This document shows positions 9,880 through 18,949 of a stretch of 64,000 bases of DNA, in pieces. The notes beneath the pieces were generated by a model. The model was not told the DNA's origin and did no database searches. It was given only the letters and a program-made list of their open reading frames with translations. Origin of the DNA: Paramacrobiotus metropolitanus (Eukaryota; Tardigrada; Eutardigrada; Parachela; Macrobiotidae); the NCBI RefSeq assembly GCF_019649055.1, contig NW_026570407.1, positions 1 to 64,000 on the forward strand, given 5' to 3'. Numbering within the stretch: the stretch's first letter is position 1; each line of letters begins with the position of its first letter. The translations under genes and the position numbers were made by a program.

Positions 9880-11225
9880 ATGGCGATGATTGAAGCAAAT
9901 TCGGAGCCTTCGATGCTTCTGGAAAACCATCTCTTTACTTACCGGCAACACTGACAGAGATGGAACACAAAGGATTACGACATTGGACCAGCTCAAGCGA
10001 CATTTGACTCAGCAAACGATATTGTTTTCACTATTGCGCCCTCTCTGAGCGAATTAGTGAGCTTGGCGGATATTAGATTTAAATGCGACTTGCACGTTAC
10101 GAATAAAGACGGCGCAGATTTGAAAGATTCGGACTGCTTGGCACCAGTTAACAACATTCTGCACAGCCTGTTCCAGTCAGTTACTGTTACCATCGGTGGT
10201 CGGAATGTCACGGATACAAGCACGCTGTATCACTATCGTGCATACCTAGAATCATTGCTCGGTTTTACGGATCAAGCTCAAAAATCACAACTTACCCTAT
10301 CGGGATTTGTATTGGATAATAACTGGGAGAAAAAGCCTGGTCATGTTACAGATGCAACAACAAAAGTGAATCGTTTCTGTAGCGATGGGTCAAACAAAAG
10401 ACGGGATTGGCTACAGAATATGAAACCGTTGCAGTTGTCAGGCAAACTTCACTGTGACCTGTTTCAACAAGATAAGCCACTCTTGCCCGGAGTCGAGCTC
10501 ACAATTAAGTTGGTGCGGAACAAGAACGAAGTGGTTTTGTTGCTGACAGTGATAGCAACGCCCCGAAAATGGTGGCTATCAGAAATCCGCGCTTGCAAGT
10601 AAGAAAATATGAACCTTCTCCGGATTATTTTACCGCCTTGAGCAAAGAACTACTCAGCACCACTTCAAAATATCACATTGAGCGTGTGGTAATGCGTGAA
10701 CATACATTGATTCTTGGTCAGCAACAAGCTGTTTGGTCCAATATTGTTATGGGTCAGCTGCCGAAAATAATGATTTTTGGCATTGTACCGAGCCGATCGT
10801 TTGCTGGTGAATACGGATCATCCCCATTTAACTTTACACATTTCAACTTGACCAATATCGTGGCCGAGATTGACGGCCAACTGTTTCCCACACAAGGCTA
10901 CAATCTAAATTACGAGAAGGGCAGTTCGATACAAGGCTATGAAGGTCTGTTGGATACACTTGAACGTCTCAACGAGGGAGCGGGTGAATTGCCAATAGAC
11001 CGTGAACAGTACAACAAGGGTGGATTCTGCCTGTACGGATTTGATTTTACGCGTGGACACACAGGACGAGGGGCAATGTCCCTGTCCCGCCATGGGAATT
11101 TGAATATACATATGAAATTCGCCAAAGGTTTAGAAGAAAATGCGGTGTGTGTAGCCATGTTGGTGTTCGATAACGTGATCGAAATTAACAACAACCGTCA
11201 GGTTATCTTTGATTTTGCACCATGA
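9880..11225 (+). pseudogene. Major capsid protein (double jelly-roll), frameshifted
   Basis: This forms the hexon-like capsomers. The core open pieces are 10057-10602 and 10569-11225. The first contains the typical block VNNILHSLFQSVTVTIGG...YHYRAYLESLLGF, which matches the Polinton/adintovirus capsid pattern. The break around 10,540-10,570 is a single frameshift. At the N-terminus the ATG at 9880 is followed by a TGA at about 9955, with coding-looking sequence in a second frame between about 9900 and 9970; a pair of compensating frameshifts is likely. The stop overlaps the protease ATG (ATGA at 11222). Late half well preserved. Confidence 0.8.
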
Positions 11226-11719
11226 ACAACCTGCAAATCCAAGCCGCATTACAGAAGGACCCAAAAATCCGAGATATTTTTGTGGGAGTGTATTCTGCAA
11301 ACACACTACCGGACAAAGAATTTCCTGGTGCTTACATTGTCAACACAGAGGTAGACGGCAATCGCGGCGAGCACTGGGTGGCATTTTACTGTGTATCACC
11401 AGGCATACTAGAAGCCTTCGATTCGTACGGTAAAAATCCGGCCGTATACTCACAGCACATCAAGAATTGGATGGGTGACGACTTTCTCATTGTATCTAAC
11501 ACGGAGCGGCAAAGTGTAGACAGCACAGTCTGCGGTCAGTACTGCATGTTCTTTGTTACGCTACGTTGCTACGGATACTCATACAAGGATGTCATGTCAG
11601 CACTAACCAAGCATAAAGGAGTGAACGATGTGTTCGTATGCAAGTTCATTAACAAGTTTTTCAGTATGCGAACACGAGTAAAAGACCGCAACTTTATAAA
11701 TGGACTTATCGCAAATTAA
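11222..11719 (+). CDS. Adenain-like cysteine protease
   Basis: An intact 165-residue protein of the adenovirus-protease (C5-like, Ulp1-fold) family that matures capsid proteins. The catalytic histidine is in GEHWVAFYC (about residue 52), the acidic residue in AFDSYG (about 71), and the catalytic cysteine in STVCGQYCMFF (about 106) with a Gln-containing segment just before. Length fits short Polinton proteases. It overlaps the capsid stop by ATGA, so it was translated from the same late block. It is one of the few hallmark genes here with no break. Confidence 0.85.
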   Translation: MNNLQIQAALQKDPKIRDIFVGVYSANTLPDKEFPGAYIVNTEVDGNRGEHWVAFYCVSPGILEAFDSYGKNPAVYSQHIKNWMGDDFLIVSNTERQSVDSTVCGQYCMFFVTLRCYGYSYKDVMSALTKHKGVNDVFVCKFINKFFSMRTRVKDRNFINGLIAN

Positions 11720-11913
11720 CAAAAGCAGGTCGTGGCCACCTTGTTCTGGGTGGTCATGTTTGGCCTTCTCATCAGTTTCTATTCCTGCAAATCTATCAAT
11801 CCATTAAGGAAACAGAAACATTACGGAAATTGATATTAAAGCGTCAAAAGACGTGACAGAAGCGTTCCTGAACACTATGATGCTAACGGATACCAATAAA
11901 TCAACAAGCTATA

Positions 11914-12135
11914 ATGGATAAAAAGGATTTCATCTTCTACTGTATTATTTCCACATTGTGTCTCATTTTGTGGACACTGGAAGTGTACGTTCAAATTAAG
12001 ATGACATCACAGCTGCCCAGCGATCCCATCATGATTCCCGAGGCCATGTTCAACAAAATCTTCCATAACGTGACTAGCATGCTGGGTGGAAAACAAATAT
12101 ACAGAATAACTGGTTACGGACCACTGACTGTTTAG
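11914..12135 (+). CDS. Small single-span membrane protein
   Basis: A 73-residue frame with an ATG at 11914, a charged start (MDKKD), and one hydrophobic helix (FIFYCIISTLCLILWTLEVYV) at residues 6-27, followed by a polar tail with a possible N-glycosylation site (NVT). I do not recognise a family. The preceding gap (11,720-11,913) also contains an ATG-less hydrophobic stretch (LFWVVMFGLLISFY, about 11,740-11,785) that could be a broken relative. Confidence 0.4.
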   Translation: MDKKDFIFYCIISTLCLILWTLEVYVQIKMTSQLPSDPIMIPEAMFNKIFHNVTSMLGGKQIYRITGYGPLTV

Positions 12136-12288
12136 ACAAGTGGCAGAAGTAAAGCTGATGAGACTGTGCAAATCCACGAAGGTAAGAAGGTCAGAAGTCA
12201 AACTGTAAACTGCCTTGTACATTACAACGGCTGCATTCTGTCTTTTTTTTTGAACAGCCTGTTCCTTTTCCATTCTAGAACACTGAGA

Positions 12289-12750
12289 ATGCCTGTAGAC
12301 GCCATGTCTGTTCGCAAAGAGGAGAACGGCGTAAAGTATTTTCGCTTCAGCGACACTCTTCGTATGGAATGGCGTGTAGCTAGCAAGTCGTTTATACTTG
12401 TGCGTGTCAGTCCTGGCGGTCCTGCAGATGATGAGACTAGTGCTGGGTGTGAGCAGTGTATAGAGAGCATGGAGGAATATGACGTTCGTGTGGCTCGTAA
12501 ATTTATCAGAATGGAGTTAAGCGGTGAAATGATCCAGGCGTTGAGAAAGTCCATTCTTAAATGGCAGCCTGTAGTTTGCGTGATCGTGGATGGCGTGCGC
12601 AAAGAAATTTTCATCAAAGTGAATGGACGTGCGGTGAAAGAGCAAGCACAGATCTGCATTATACGCCCAACCGATGGTGGACCTTTGGAACTTTCTGTGT
12701 TGGAGTTTCGAATCCTTTGCGCAACTCTAATGACTCTGGTTGATCAGTAA
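12289..12750 (+). CDS. Small viral protein with PC4-like look, paralogue 2
   Basis: Open from the ATG at 12289. The upstream in-frame extension crosses a segment with GT-AG ends (12,181 to about 12,280, ending TTCCATTCTAG) that looks like a 5' leader intron, so 12289 is preferred. The protein has strands around KYFRFSDTLRMEW, then VARKFIRMELSGEMIQALRKSI, and a C-terminal tail PLELSVLEFRILCATLMTL. The tail matches the next gene (PLDLTLVQFRGLCATL), so the two are paralogues. The order strand-rich region, basic-GI/FIxL, helix fits PC4/p15-type ssDNA-binding coactivators, but only loosely. Confidence 0.45.
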   Translation: MPVDAMSVRKEENGVKYFRFSDTLRMEWRVASKSFILVRVSPGGPADDETSAGCEQCIESMEEYDVRVARKFIRMELSGEMIQALRKSILKWQPVVCVIVDGVRKEIFIKVNGRAVKEQAQICIIRPTDGGPLELSVLEFRILCATLMTLVDQ

Positions 12751-12896
12751 TGGTAAGCACGCTTGTCAGAACTTAATGGGAGAAAGCATATAAGTTTTCA
12801 ATGTCAGATGTATAGCTGTTTTTGCGTACGCGTCGATATCAAGGAAGACTAGCAAGAAATAGTCATTTACAACATTTTCTGTCTTCAGCAGCAATC

Positions 12897-13343
12897 ATGG
12901 AGTCTGATGGGAATGACGATTCTTCTTTGCCGTTTTGCTGCAGCGCTGACGATGTATTATGGTTTTGGTTAAGCGACAGTATACGTGTCGGTTTCAGACC
13001 ATTAGATCAGCATCTTATTATCGCTTCACTGGTTACACACATATCCAGTTGGAGTCTTGTACGAAACATCGGCGAGTATAATGATACCGTTGTTAAACGC
13101 ATGATAGAAATGCATGAAGACGACTCATTTCTTCGACTGTGGAATCGCGCCATCACCACACGAAAAACTCAGTGTTATCGGATCAGGGATGCCACAGGAA
13201 AATCTGTTCGGATCCGCTTTAGACCACGCTGTTCGCAGACAGACTGCGTGCGCATCAGTAGTGCTGGGAATGTGCCTTTGGACCTAACTCTTGTTCAGTT
13301 TCGTGGACTATGTGCCACATTAGCCGATATTGTTACTTTGTAA
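12897..13343 (+). CDS. Small viral protein with PC4-like look, paralogue 3
   Basis: 148 residues from the ATG at 12897 to TAA 13341-13343; the longer upstream frame from 12822 has no supporting ATG. The C-terminal block DCVRISSAGNVPLDLTLVQF...CATL is clearly related to paralogue 2. The N-terminal half (VLWFWLSDSIRVGFRP) aligns by position with strands of the others, but the RKGI-like block is weak (DTVVKRMIEMHEDD). Stands directly before an intergenic cassette. Function unproven. Confidence 0.45.
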   Translation: MESDGNDDSSLPFCCSADDVLWFWLSDSIRVGFRPLDQHLIIASLVTHISSWSLVRNIGEYNDTVVKRMIEMHEDDSFLRLWNRAITTRKTQCYRIRDATGKSVRIRFRPRCSQTDCVRISSAGNVPLDLTLVQFRGLCATLADIVTL

Positions 13344-13460
13344 AAAAAAAAAAAAAAAAAAAGAGGGCGCTGCCCCGAATTAGTGACGGTCTTAGCTTGT
13401 CAGAATAATTGACAGACAAGCTGACATCGTCGCTATTTTGGGAACCCTTTTTGCATTAAG
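13344..13460 (+). promoter_or_regulatory. Intergenic cassette copy with two hairpins
   Basis: An A-run follows the TAA directly. Then GGGCGCTGCCCC (GGGC/GCCC hairpin), AGCTTGTC...GACAAGCT (8-bp perfect arms), and CTATTTTGGGAACC...GCATTAAGGAG. The last block matches the 5.3-kb copy (CTGTTTTGGGAATTTGCTCATTAAG), and the first matches the 3.8-kb copy. A reduced form (A-run plus GAGGGTGGGG) occurs at about 14,665-14,686 after the second IAP. Confidence 0.5.
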
Positions 13461-13500
13461 GAGACACAAACAAACTTACGCCGAGAACACTATTGTTAAT

Positions 13501-13905
13501 ATGGAGTCAAATTTGGTAGAAGTTAGCTACCCCGGCTATGAGGGGATTAGGACTTATCGCTTTGGAAATGGCAAAACATTTGTTTTTTGGCATTATACCG
13601 CAGGCAAAATGGTTTTGGCAAAAGATGTGCCATCGGTGGATGAGCACGGTTACTCGGAAGCTAAACGAACCGGAATAACTTTGACCAAGCGTGACTTGGA
13701 ATTCTTAGAGTGGATGGTGCGAACAGAATGGTATACTCCGGATCTAGAAGAATCTGATTACACCTACAGACTGAATAAAAATTTGGAGATCAAGTTGAAT
13801 CCTGTAGCTTCCATGTATACTCCGTCAGTTGAGTTCAGACAACAAGATCGCCAAATCAAGTTGTCTGTATTCACAATCATACAGATCGTGGAAGCGGCCA
13901 GTTAA
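13501..13905 (+). CDS. Small viral protein with PC4-like look, paralogue 4
   Basis: 134 residues, intact. This is the copy that looks most like PC4/p15: strands YRFGNGKTFVFWHY and GKMVLAKDV, then KRTGITLTKRDLEFLEWMV, the usual strand-turn-helix order with a basic residue before GI-L. A second strand set follows (YTYRLNKNLEIKLNP) with the family tail RQIKLSVFTIIQIV. PC4 proteins bind melted DNA at promoters or replication forks. The role in the element would be transcription or ssDNA protection; inferred. Confidence 0.5.
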   Translation: MESNLVEVSYPGYEGIRTYRFGNGKTFVFWHYTAGKMVLAKDVPSVDEHGYSEAKRTGITLTKRDLEFLEWMVRTEWYTPDLEESDYTYRLNKNLEIKLNPVASMYTPSVEFRQQDRQIKLSVFTIIQIVEAAS

Positions 13906-13992
13906 ACAAGATGACAGATGTCTGCCTGCATTTGCTTCCTCTATCCATCTAGGAACGGCTATGGCAGATAATCGGTAAAACACTTCTTGAAA

Positions 13993-14582
13993 ATGGATAT
14001 GTCAGACGTAGATAACCGCTGCAACAGCTTTGTCAACTGGCCATGTACTGAGTATTCCATAGCACGACTGGCGTTTGATGGATTCTTTACAAGGGCGTGT
14101 ACGACGAAATTCACTGTGTGTATTGCGGCCATGTTATGGGCGATTGGCCCAATTCTCGGTATAAGCCTTTCTATCGGCATCTGTTTGAGCGTCCGGATTG
14201 CCCTAACTCACAAGCACTGGCTGCTGGTGAGGATGACTTCGGTTCACAACATGATTTGCTTTTCGCTGCGCCAGAAATGCAAGATTACAAGACACGTTTT
14301 GCCAGTTATGCCGAATGGCCTGTAAGCAAGCAGCAACATCCACGAGACATGGCACACGCTGGATTCTATTACGAAGGAAATGGTGATTGCGTTCGTTGTT
14401 TTCACTGCGGCGGCCAAATTCACAATTGGGAAGCAACTGATGTACCTTGGGAAGAACATGCCCGATGGTATCCAAAATGCCCGTACCTTACGGAGACGAA
14501 AGGAGCGGCATTCATTGAAGAAACTCAAAAGAAATACGAAAAATCTGTTGTGTCTTGTTGTCCGTGTAGCACTGATGTTTAA
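13993..14582 (+). pseudogene. Two-BIR IAP-like protein with one frameshift
   Basis: The first frame (ATG 13993) opens with a BIR start (NSFVNWPC...LAFDGFF). At about 14,088-14,095 the frame changes and the BIR continues (YDEIHCVYCGHVMGDW, later H and C in FYRHLFERPDC). A second, complete BIR follows (AGFYYEGNGDCVRCFHCGG, NWEATDVPWEEHARWYP, C), very close to the canonical consensus with all zinc ligands. No RING finger; the tail ends in a Cys-rich CCPCSTDV. The domain pair resembles baculovirus and cellular IAPs. An anti-apoptotic role is inferred; as read, BIR1 is broken and only BIR2 is intact. Confidence 0.75.
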
Positions 14583-14710
14583 TACTGACTTCTGCAATTT
14601 CGATTTACTATATTGACTATCCAGATCAGTGGATGCTGCTTTGCTGATTTCTGACTGAATAAAACAAAAAAAAAAGAGGGTGGGGAAAATCAAACAAAAG
14701 AAAGGGGCTA

Positions 14711-15071
14711 ATCATAGACAGTGTACAGGCTAATACGCTATTCGTACACAGTATATTATAGGCGGCATACAGGTTAAACCGATCTGTACGCCATTCGTAC
14801 ACACTATCAGTCCAGACTGATTTGCATATACAGTACAGTGTACAGACCATAATCCGCTATTCGTATACCCTAGACTATAGGGGGCGGTACTCAGGCTAAA
14901 CCGACCAATACGCTATTGTACACAGTACATGGACTGTACGCTATTCGTACACACCATCAGATCAGGCTGATTTGTACGCTATTTGTATATACAGTACAGT
15001 GTACAGACCATATTCCGCTATTTGTATACCCTAGACTATAGGGGGCGGTACTTAGGCTAAACCGACCAATA
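14711..15071. repeat. Tandem GTACA-rich repeats at the right end of the viral element
   Basis: Two well-matched units start at about 14,829 and 14,991 (162 bases apart), each beginning CAGTACAGTGTACAGACCAT and containing a CTAGACTATAGGGGGCGGTAC block and GGCTAAACCGACCAAT. A third, more diverged unit precedes them from about 14,720. Short palindromes (TGTACA) and CGCTATTCGTACAC recur throughout. Position at the end of the gene block suggests a terminal repeat or regulatory array of the element. Confidence 0.6.
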
Positions 15072-15083
15072 GGAGAGCCCGCT

Positions 15084-15444
15084 ATGTGTACTACCATCAA
15101 ACCGCTGGTTCTACTACTTCTCTTCTGGCATGCCGGAGAGATTGTAGAAAAACCGTCATACGGTTTCCTTGTCAAATTAAAAGGACACGCGGTTAGCTTA
15201 TATCAATCGAATCAGCTGGTGCGGGCCTCAAATTTCCTAAGCGTGGCCAGCCGATTCTCTGTAGCTTCCGTCGCATAAACCATGAAACATCTGAGCTGTG
15301 CCTATCACTGTGAGATATGAAGGCTTTTAAAATGACAACCACATGGTCCGCATTGGAGGTAGTGGCAGACAGGTTGAAGTAAACTTCATGGATTTGCGTG
15401 TTAGTCGCTCGCAAATGGCGGATTGGAAAACTGCAAACCGTTAG
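15084..15444 (+). pseudogene. Decayed C-terminal exon of a BTB-BACK gene
   Basis: The last codons (about 15,362-15,443) read RQVEVNFMDLRVSRSQMADWKTANR and stop, matching the end of the barrel-like last exon of the complete BTB genes (LRIGRDQMEAWKKANR in gene D). Upstream, pieces such as QLVRASNFL correspond to the IVRAASLL block. Stops and at least one frameshift near 15,278-15,330 break it. No BTB or BACK exon is found to its left, where the viral element begins. AATAAA at about 15,507 may be its old poly(A) signal. Confidence 0.6.
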
Positions 15445-16205
15445 TCAACACTCAAGCGGGATGTCTGGAGTTGTTTTCGGCCTTGCAGCTGACCTTTGCC
15501 TGATAAAATAAAGTTGTTTACGTTGTTATGTGTTTCTTACTTGCTGAATAAATGGATTCTGAACTTCGAAACTCACTTTTTTCAAGAAGCAATAATATCC
15601 ACGCTGTAATTGTCTCGATACTAGATCGGTCAAGAAGCGGCATTGTCGTGTTTGCAACTCTGCATTCCTCTGTGTTAACTGCTTGTCGATTATGTGCTTT
15701 TAGTATCCTCTGCAGTTGTAAACTTTAAACCGCAGCTTCGGTATTGAATTAGTTAACCTTCTGGCATGCCAGCCGTTCGCCGACTGTACAGATATTGTTT
15801 GCCGCATCGGCAATTATGGATTACAAAAAAGCAGACGGCCATGCAGCTGCGTATCATGCTGATAACCAACCATGACCAATCTGGCTGTTCATGTGAAGTA
15901 AAACGATAGCCTCGATGGAATGCTGGCAAGCATTAACAAGAGAAGTTATGGTGGGAATCAATTTTGGATGCGTGCGCGCTGGAATGCGGTTCTACATGTA
16001 TGATTATTTAAACGCACACTCTGAAACCTGAAACGTCGTTGTGGATCGGACCGATCGGCTGATTATCTGCTGTAGCACAGATTTACGCTATTGAAACCAG
16101 AGAACAAAAGTATCCGAGCCCAGTGTATAGCAAAGGTCACTGGCCAGCTACTAAAACTGCTATTTTTCAGCTGTTATTCAGGGTTAATTTAACTGACTTT
16201 ATGTG
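15445..16205. other. Intergenic, nothing recognised
   Basis: No open frame of note. AATAAA motifs occur near 15,507 and 15,547. The last part presumably holds the promoter of BTB gene A; no clear TATA-box position can be fixed. Confidence 0.4.
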
Positions 16206-18010
16206 ATGTCTGCCCACTGCACAGCCTCCGGGGCCAGCGACTGGCGATGCACAAGCCCTGGGATTAGCAATCTGCTGCAGCAAGTGTTGGCCAATGGACA
16301 GATGAGCGATGTGAAATTTGCAGTCGGACACGAGCACGGGGCGGTGAGAGTCTTTCCCGCTCACAAGTAAGTCACGTTGAAACGGCTCCCCTACGTAAAC
16401 ACGCCTCGTAGTGCACACTGATCTTCTAGATTTATCCTCAGCCTGAACAGTGACGTTTTTGATGCAATGTTCAATGGGGAACTAGCAGAAAGCGCTACAG
16501 AGCCTATCAAAATTCCTGAGGTACTGCCAGAGGCATTCGCTGTTATGCTCCAGTACGTACACGCTGCGCAATCTTTTAATTTATTATTTTTATGTATTCA
16601 ACTAGGTAAATCAACTTATTTGTTATTTTGATTATACGTGCTGGATGATTTTTCTTCAAATATACTTGGACAAAATGCGTCAGAGAACTGTTTTTCTTTT
16701 CCAGATACATGTACACTGGTTCAGCCGAGCGGCACCTCCAGCCAGAAAATCTTTTCCAAACTATTTACTGCGCCGACAAGTACAACTTGCCGATGTCGCT
16801 GGAAGCGTGTCTGAAATTCGCCCGCAGCCAACTGAAAATTGACAACTGCTTGATGTTTCTGGAAAACGTGAGTTTCTGACCTGCCACAATTGTGTTCAAT
16901 TGACTGTAACGACGGATAGCGGTTACCTCCCTTCCGTTACGAACAGATTAGCCGTTTTATGCATAATGCTGCTACGGGTGCCTTTGTGGAGAAGTGCCTG
17001 GCAATGGTGGATGCTTCCGCCACAACCATTTTCCAGTCGGACGAGTTTGCTGCAATCGGTGAGGACACGTTGGATATGATTTTACAACGTGACACGTTGC
17101 TGGCGGATGAACACACCATTTATACGGCTGTGGAAAGGTACATTTACATTCTCGCACTTAGCTCGCTTGGCATGGATGATATGCTTTATTTTCCTCCCTA
17201 TGAAAGTGGAGGCCGCTTATTGTAAAAGATATAGCTACTGTAATAATGCCATTGTGGTTGCAGATGGGCTGTAGAAGCATGCCAGAAAAATAAATTGGAT
17301 CCATCCAGCATCAACCGGCGCAAAATGCTCGGCACCGCAGTTTTTCATATCCGATTTCCGCTGCTCACGGATTCTCAGCTGGCCAACGGCCCCGTCAAAG
17401 TTAGTCCATAATCATGCCTAATTATTATGCCAACTAATTTTAACTAGAAAAACTAATTATTATGAGTATTTAGTATTGACTAGTTATTACGTATCATATT
17501 ATTGAAAATTTCCATACGGGTTTAAAGCGCATGCCTCTGCCTTTTCAGACTGGCCTGCTGCTTGAAAGTGAAATCGTGGCGCTGTATCAGTATAAACATG
17601 CCATACCGAAACCGCCGCTGCCCTTTCCTGTTGAGCCACGAAAGGGATTATTCTTCAGTTTTCGGCTCTCGGAGCGAGTTTTTGTTTATATCGATAATCA
17701 GAATTGGTGTCCGGGTGCGGTTGTGGACATTACGGAATCTGGCATTACCGTCATGCTACGCCGCGGACTGATTAGTATAACCACACCGGACAATGTGGTA
17801 CGAGCCGCGGATATCCTGAAAAATGGCCAGCCGATACTTTGCCAAGGACTTGATTCGTGCCTTGTTACGTATGTTTCTTCTCAAGGTGGCCGACACACGA
17901 TTCGATACGTTCCCTGCGTACCGGGACAGCTCGTTCAAGGCGTAGAATTCCAGGAGCTTCGTATTAGTCGTGACCAGATAACGGCCTGGAAGGCTGTTAA
18001 CGACCAGTAG
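16206..18010 (+). CDS. BTB-BACK protein with C-terminal double-barrel-like domain, gene A
   Basis: Six exons with GT-AG borders: 16206-16367, 16430-16552, 16705-16867, 16947-17137, 17264-17399, 17549-18010. Exon 1 holds the BTB start (GQMSDVKFAVG...PAHK), exon 2 the BTB core ending EVLPEAFAVMLQ, exon 3 YMYTGSAER...CADKYNLPMSLEACL, and exon 4 the BACK domain. Exon 5 reads NRRKMLGTAVFHIRFPLL and exon 6 is the unusual C-terminal domain (EIVALYQYKHA, then RVFVYIDNQNWCPGAVVDI, VRAADIL). BTB-BACK proteins are usually substrate adaptors of cullin-3 ubiquitin ligases. Exon 6 lacks Kelch or PHR features; a pair of Tudor/Agenet-like barrels is my inference. All splice phases join in frame. Confidence 0.85.
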
Positions 18011-18949
18011 CAAGCAATACCCGCATATGTTAAATGACAGTTGAATTCTTCAAGCCAATGCGAGAAACCATGTTTGCTACTCGTATCTTCACCCAGCGCT
18101 TCCTAGTTTAATTTATGTCTTTGTGTTTTCTGTATGTTTTCCATCTAACAAACTACTTATACGTGGAAGTTCGATGCAGGAATTTCAAGAAATTGCTCTT
18201 TTTGTTGCTACAAGATGCGATGCCAGCACGTTTCTGGTGATTGTAATTACTTAGGTAACCGTGAATGCCCCAAATTTTGTGGAGAAACCTTCTGCAACGT
18301 TAAACAATCCATCTGTCAGATTTGCACCAAATAGGTCACCCTGGTTTAGCATCAATAACATACGACGTACCTAACGAATAATGACGACACCCGTTTATAG
18401 TGTTACAGTTATATAACCGTTTGCCAGGTCGCCGTAGGCTTTATTTATAATTATAATCAATGCACAGATCTGGCAAAAGAGATATAACCACGCGATATTA
18501 TTCGCAACAGCAAAACTAATCTGCTTCGTAAGTTCCGCTCTGCGCTGTCGTCTAGAATTCGTTGCTGCTCGCGTAGTCGCTACAGGACTGGTCTTAATTA
18601 GGAGCGCAAATGCATATGTTTGATTTCCCGTTTTGCAAAATTATCGTATGATGGGGCCGCATAAAGTAGTAAAAGCGCACGTGGAAAAAGCCTAATTACT
18701 AAAAAATATTGATTTACACAAACAAGTAAAGGATTTATTCCAGGAGACGAAAAAACTAGGAGAAACAGCCAGCGCAAAAGCTAAAAAGCTAAAAAAATTC
18801 GGTTCTGCGCCTGCAAGAAGTTACGAACGTTAGCCCCAGAAGCTTAATTATGTGGTACACGAGAAGAGTAAGCCTGGGTGTATGCTGGTTGTGTAAGAGT
18901 AAGCCTGGGTGTAATAAACGCCACTTGCTAGTTGTACTAGCGGAACGCT
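18011..18949. other. Intergenic between tail-to-tail BTB genes A and B, nothing recognised
   Basis: No supported coding sequence. A-T rich with scattered short repeats such as GTAAGCCTGGGTGTA (twice, about 18,868 and 18,898). It separates the 3' ends of two convergent genes, so 3' untranslated sequence of both is expected. Confidence 0.4.

Larger units (their letters stand above)
1..15071 (+). mobile_element. Integrated Maverick/Polinton (adintovirus-like) element, left end outside window
   Basis: One block of co-oriented genes carries the hallmark set of this group: protein-primed PolB, FtsK/HerA-type packaging ATPase, retroviral-type integrase with chromodomain, penton-like minor capsid, double-jelly-roll major capsid and adenain-like protease. 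Several neighbouring genes overlap by ATGA, giving a dense viral layout. Accessory genes include two BIR proteins, a TBP-like protein and four small proteins with a PC4-like look. The right border is put after the tandem GTACA-rich repeats at about 15,071, because a decayed host BTB exon starts immediately beyond; the left border is not in the window. Many genes have single-base frameshifts, so the copy is probably an inactive fossil. The right border is inferred, not seen as a clean terminal inverted repeat. Confidence 0.88.

Noticed and set aside
14711-15071. CRISPR-like spacing of repeats
   Set aside because: Units are long, diverged and directly adjacent without unique spacers, in a eukaryotic setting.
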